Positions 59,629 through 64,000 of a stretch of 64,000 nt of DNA are shown one piece after another. Numbering within the stretch: position 1 is the first letter of the stretch; each line of letters starts with the position of its first letter. Source of the DNA: Cryptomeria japonica (lineage: Eukaryota > Streptophyta > Pinopsida > Cupressales > Cupressaceae). The translations under genes were made by a program, and so were the position numbers. The notes beneath the pieces are model-generated. The model was given only the letters and a program-made list of their open reading frames with translations, did no database searches and was not told the DNA's origin. The stretch is from assembly GCF_030272615.1 (NCBI RefSeq), contig NC_081408.1:202330341-202394340 (forward strand), in the 5' to 3' direction.

Positions 59629-59800
59629 ATATTTTTTTGTAGACACACCCATTTTTTGTAGCCTATATGATTCTTGCTCCGATGGGAGTTTGTATATGTC
59701 ACTGGACATCATTTTGTACTCTTATACTTGACATTATATATATATATACGAGATCTGATTTGACTTCATCGTACTTGTGTTGATTCGCTTATGAGATGTT
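59629..59800 (+). other. Presumed 3' flank of the PMD gene
   Basis: Non-coding, T-rich; a TATATATATATA run lies near 59738-59750. No polyadenylation site can be assigned with confidence. Confidence 0.4.
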
Positions 59801-62800
59801 TGTTGGGACTAATTAAAAATAAGTCAATTTTATAGGCCCATTTCAAAAATTTGCCCGACGTTTCTGAATGATTAAAATAAGTCAGTTTGAATGGTCTAGT
59901 TAGCAAGGGGGTAAAATGGAGCCAGTTGATTTTTAGAGGGTAAGGCTCGGGATTCATGTCCCACACCTTTCATTTGGCCTATTCAGTGATGTGCAACTTT
60001 TAGAATTCAATTTGGATAAGTTTATGAGGTACCCATTTTGAGGGGTGAGTTGGAAGTGCATTTTAGGCACAAATCCAAATTTTATGGAGTAGACTTCTTT
60101 GAGCGGTTACATCTTTTGCCCTGTTGATCATCATGGAGAAATTCAAAGTGGATTCAATTGTATGCATTAATGTGAGTCAACCTACAAAATTTTAGGTCTT
60201 GACGAATCCATTTTCTCAGTTTTCAAAGCCAAATCCGTTTGCAGTTTGTGTGTTTTGGCAAGTCTCTGTTTCAATAGCTAGTCGGAGCCCTGTTTTGCAC
60301 AATTGTAAAAATTGCCTTAGTAAGCGTCATGCCAAAGTGTTTCTTCCAGGTTGATGTCAGTATAAATGATGAGCTACGTTTCAAATTTCAAGCCTTTATC
60401 AATCCGTTTGATCGGTTTTCAAAAGGATTCATTTAGCTATCATTTTCAATTATCCGCACTTTCAGTGATATATCAGTTAATGTAGCCATTTTTGTGAGCG
60501 TGTCGTTTGCATCCTGTTAGTCTGGTGATCGAACTGAGAATTCAAAGATTTAATATGTACTTAAAGGTACCTGTGTTTCAAATTCGAGGGCCTACGGAGG
60601 TCGTTTGATATTTTTGAGAAAGGCATCATGTGTTGCCAGGACATTGACTTCATCAGGTCCGCAGTGTTGACAAAGGCAGTTGGGCATTTTTGAAAATTAT
60701 TATCTCTTCGCTCGGGACTCGTCTTCAGAAACCGTTTGGTAGAAGTCATCCTTGTATATCAGAGTACACGCCTGTCATATGGGGAGCTCTAGAAAGATGT
60801 TTTGACAGGTTTGAAAATTACGTCTTTGTGATTAAATGCGAAAATTGTGGCGTAATTGCCTGAAGGTTGTAAAATGTGGATTAATGATCCGAAAATAATG
60901 CCGATCATTTCTGAAGGTATGTTTGAGGTCCGTGAAGCATTCCAAGGGTCAATTGCATGAAAACAAATATTTTTTTAGTCGGACCGACTTTGGGGCCAAC
61001 CTGGCTCATGCCTGTGCCATATTAGTTTATTGGCGACTTTGTTCACTAAGAGATTTTCAGAATATCTAAATATGGATTATAATCATGAGGAATTTCATAA
61101 GAGTTCAAGATGTTATTATGAACTTCAGGCGATTTAAAATTGGCGAGTTTGGAGCCAAATCCTCCTTCAGCGACAAAGAAGAGCATTAAAAAATGTGAAT
61201 GCACTTGGCAGCCATGGTGTGAGAAGACCATTTAAAACTTTCAAATTAAATGCATTGGCATGTGAAAAGCTATTATACCTTTCAACCAAATGTAATTTGG
61301 GAGGTTGAAATCCAAATTCCACAACCTTCCTAGCATTCTCCTTGTTGTGTGTGATGTCTGGGAGTGCATTTTAAAACTCCAGCCAATGCAAACAACAGAC
61401 CTCTTTCCCCATGTGAAGCTACAACAGCAAAAAAATTGAAATAACAAATGCCATTGGGCACTCTAGGCTTCTTCATGGCATGGTAAGGAGGCAATCAATA
61501 AAAACTTTCAAGCAAATTAAATAGCAAGTGTGTAGCTATGAATCCTCCCTTGCTGTGTGTGGCTTTGGCAAAAGCTTTCAAACAAATGGAAACAAAAATG
61601 GCAAATTGGGCACATTAAATTTTGTAAAATGCACATTGGCAAGCTCAAAGCTATCATCTCCCTTGCTGCACATGAGTTGTTTCTTGAAGTGCATACAGTA
61701 AATGAGAAATGTATGGCTGGGAAAGGTTTGATAAACCTTAAACTTAGTGAAATGCAATCTGCTGGTAAAAGACTTCCCTCCTGTAGCCTCCTTCAACATG
61801 GAAATGGTGTGAAATCAAACAGTCCAATGCAAATTGGTAGGTCACGTGGGTAAAGGAATTCCCAAATAATCTCAATGTGGAAGGTGTAAGCCAAATTTCA
61901 TGACTTTGCCAACATCCTCCATGCTTGAAGTTTGACAAAGAGAAGACTTTATAAACTCCAGTGAATGCACAATGGCAGGTGTATGTGCCAAAATCCTTTG
62001 TTGCGTGTGAGCTAGAAGGTGGATCATTGTGTGGTTGTAGACTTTAACTGCAAAAGACCTCCCTGCTGGACATGGAGATGAGGAAGGCTGCCAAAAACAA
62101 ATAAATGCCAGTCAAGAGCAAAGCAAATGCTCATGTTGATGTTTGGCAGCAGCACAAACATGAAGCAAATGCACTTGGTTGTTGTAAAGCCCACTCCCCA
62201 CCATTCTTTGCTAGCTTCCTCTTTGTGGTGGTGAAAAGAGACATTGAAATTTGAAAGCAAATGCAATCAGGTGCCATTAAAAACTTAGGAAAAGCTTCAA
62301 AAAGGCATTCCCAGGCAAAATGTTTTGTCCCACATTGGCTGGGCGAGAGCTTTTGTAAATGTTTAAATGTAAATCCTTACAGTAGTAATATGTCTAAGCA
62401 ATAAAGGCTTTTGACAGAGAAGGTGACTGAGTGGTGACCAAGTGGACCCCACACAAGCATGCTTCCCGAGGCAGATAGGCAAAATTTTGCATAGGAAGGT
62501 CGGCTTAACGAGTGAGCAAGTTCGAGAGAGATCAATGGCTCGCGCTATTTCGCAAAAGGAAGATGCACGCAAGTTACACCCCACGAAGTTGCGAAAGCCA
62601 GGTGGCGGGTACAATCAGCAGTCCAGCAGGCGGGTCCCGGTGAGGTGGCAGTGACGTGACACACAGTTGGCGCACATGTGGCAGTCTAGTGGTGATGACA
62701 TGGCACTGAGGTGGCATACACATGGCGGCCAAGTGGCGGATGAGCAAGCGAACATGTGGCGGTGATGAGGTGTCGTCCTAGGTGGCACCTAGTGGACCCC

Positions 62801-64000
62801 ATCAGCCAATCAGACCCCAACACGTGGCAAGACATCAAAGCACATCAGAGGCAAAAAATTAAAATTAAAATTGTTTATTATATAGTTTAAACTATATTAA
62901 TAAATGAAAAATTTAAATGATGGTGCACATTGGGGAATTAATTCGCCCAGAGTCTAAATTTTGGCCAAAATATAAAGTGTTATATGTTTTCGGAAAGCTC
63001 TTGGAGTGAGGAATCCGATTATGAGGTTAATTTTGACAAATATGAGATATTTTGGAAGCAGTTTGGCCAGAAGTAAAATTTAGTTAGAGAGAAGATATTT
63101 GATATTTTCAGTTATAGATTTGATTCTCTTCCCTCTCCTTCTTATTCCAAATTCTTCTCAGTTGTAGGGGTTCCAGTTTTTGAGAGATTTGCTCCAAGGG
63201 AGAAATCCGAAATTGCAGGTTCCAGTGATGGCATCATTTTATCAATGCAAATGATAGTGTGTTCGTCTATGTTTTCAGTGTTGTCTTTACTGTAGGTTTA
63301 GTTTCAGTTTGCAGGTTCACACATATGCAAGGCATGTGTGAGTTTCCATGAAATTGTCTCTAAAATGTACTCATATTCATATAATTTCATATTATCAAGG
63401 ATAATTTGAGTTGTCTCTTTTAGATTCCTCTAAGAGTGTAATGTTGTCTTTTGGGTATTCTTCAAGGAAGGATTTAAATCCTAAAACCCAACATTAATGA
63501 TTTTGAATGCATATTGGATATCTACATATAAGTATGGTTTTGTGATAGAGCAGAGGATTGTATTAATGTAAGGCATTGATACATGAAAATTTAATGTTGA
63601 AAAGAACTTGCATCTGAGATTTCTCATCCAGTTTTATGCATGACTCTGTGGCCTGGATAAGGCACTGGTCTCTTGTAATATTGAAAGGTTGTCAGAACAC
63701 CTTTTAAAAATAAAAAATCAGAATATCTTTTTATATTTTATGTTATGTGGAAGTGTCCCTCCATCTCATGATTCAAAATGTTGAGTTGCAAGTGTGGATC
63801 TAGCCCATCTACAATTATCTCTTAGTTTTTGAACCTTTTGAGATCCATCTACTTTTGATTGATGCAGTCTTGTGTGTAATAGGTCTGATTAAATGCATCA
63901 AAGGTATACCCGCCTAGGTTTTGCAGAGCCTGAAGAGTAGAAGGATTCATATCCTTGTCATGTTGTCCAAACCCTAAGGTGTTTCATTGATTGAGATTGG
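59801..64000 (+). repeat. Third copy of the giant LTR, runs off the window
   Basis: Starts TGTTGGGACTAATT and is homologous along its length to 33696-38295, with large diverged stretches at 61020-62340. The last bases match about 38143-38241 of the first LTR, so only the final 60 or so bases are missing. Whether it is a solo LTR or the 5' LTR of another giant element cannot be told here. It is much more diverged than the other two. Confidence 0.85.

Larger units (their letters stand above)
47066..59800 (-). mobile_element. Part of a minus-strand LTR element carrying a PMD gene on the opposite strand
   Basis: A 1141 bp LTR (47066-48206) with its polypurine tract on the right shows a minus-strand element whose interior lies to the right. 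Next come a repeat-rich stretch (48280-48800) and a plus-strand PMD gene (49326-59628, split by element A). Polymerase, Gag and the 5' LTR would lie beyond 64000 and are not seen, so the link between LTR and PMD gene rests on adjacency. From memory, some Tat-clade Gypsy elements carry an antisense extra ORF next to the 3' LTR, and the arrangement fits that. Confidence 0.6.

Noticed and set aside
59738-59750. TATATATATATA as a promoter
   Set aside because: A simple AT repeat with no gene downstream; the giant LTR starts 50 bases later and has its own candidate box.
61557-61853. 98-codon plus frame in the third giant LTR
   Set aside because: Not preserved as a frame in the other two LTR copies; probably chance.

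Overview
This 64 kb window reads as repeat-rich intergenic DNA of a large-genome seed plant, plausibly a gymnosperm (inference; no marker gene fixes the species). Almost every protein-coding trace belongs to an LTR retrotransposon (Copia or Ty3/Gypsy), the elements are nested several deep, and most reading frames are broken by stop codons, mainly TAG. I found no tRNA, rRNA, CRISPR array or intact housekeeping gene. The one gene-like unit that is not a standard retroelement protein is a decayed plant-mobile-domain (PMD, MAIN-like) gene at 49.3-51.6 kb, continued at 59.4 kb.

Layout. 1-2129: AT-rich unidentified DNA with a degenerate repeat. 2130-5017: complete short non-autonomous LTR element (minus, 369 bp LTRs, TSD TGCTT) with a GC-rich core. 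5023-5231: probable protease fragment of an older element. 5232 to about 7985: truncated Gypsy element B (plus). About 7985-13726: truncated Copia-1 (minus) interrupted by a solo LTR (8865-10405). 13727-14911: Copia remnants. 14912-30098: Copia-2 (minus), split by a complete chromodomain Gypsy element (16545-25505, minus, TSD CTAAT). 30099-47065: Copia-3 (plus), split by a complete giant gag-only Gypsy-type element with 4.6 kb LTRs (33696-46580, TSD AAAAG). 47066-59800: part of a minus-strand LTR element (3' LTR, polypurine tract, repeat-rich 3' UTR) followed by the PMD gene on the opposite strand; it is split by a young gag-protease-only Tat-like Gypsy element A (51603-59405, TSD GATAG). 59801-64000: third copy of the giant LTR, running off the window.

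How the parts relate. Copia-3 inserted into the 5' LTR of Copia-2; the giant element inserted into Copia-3 integrase; the PMD-bearing element interrupts Copia-3 at the start of the reverse transcriptase; element A interrupts the PMD gene; the third giant LTR lies in the tail of the PMD segment. Element A is the youngest pair by eye (about 1% LTR divergence). Three complete elements lack a reverse transcriptase (2130-5017, 33696-46580, 51603-59405), and two of these have kept long Gag reading frames, so they would have depended on enzymes supplied by partner elements.
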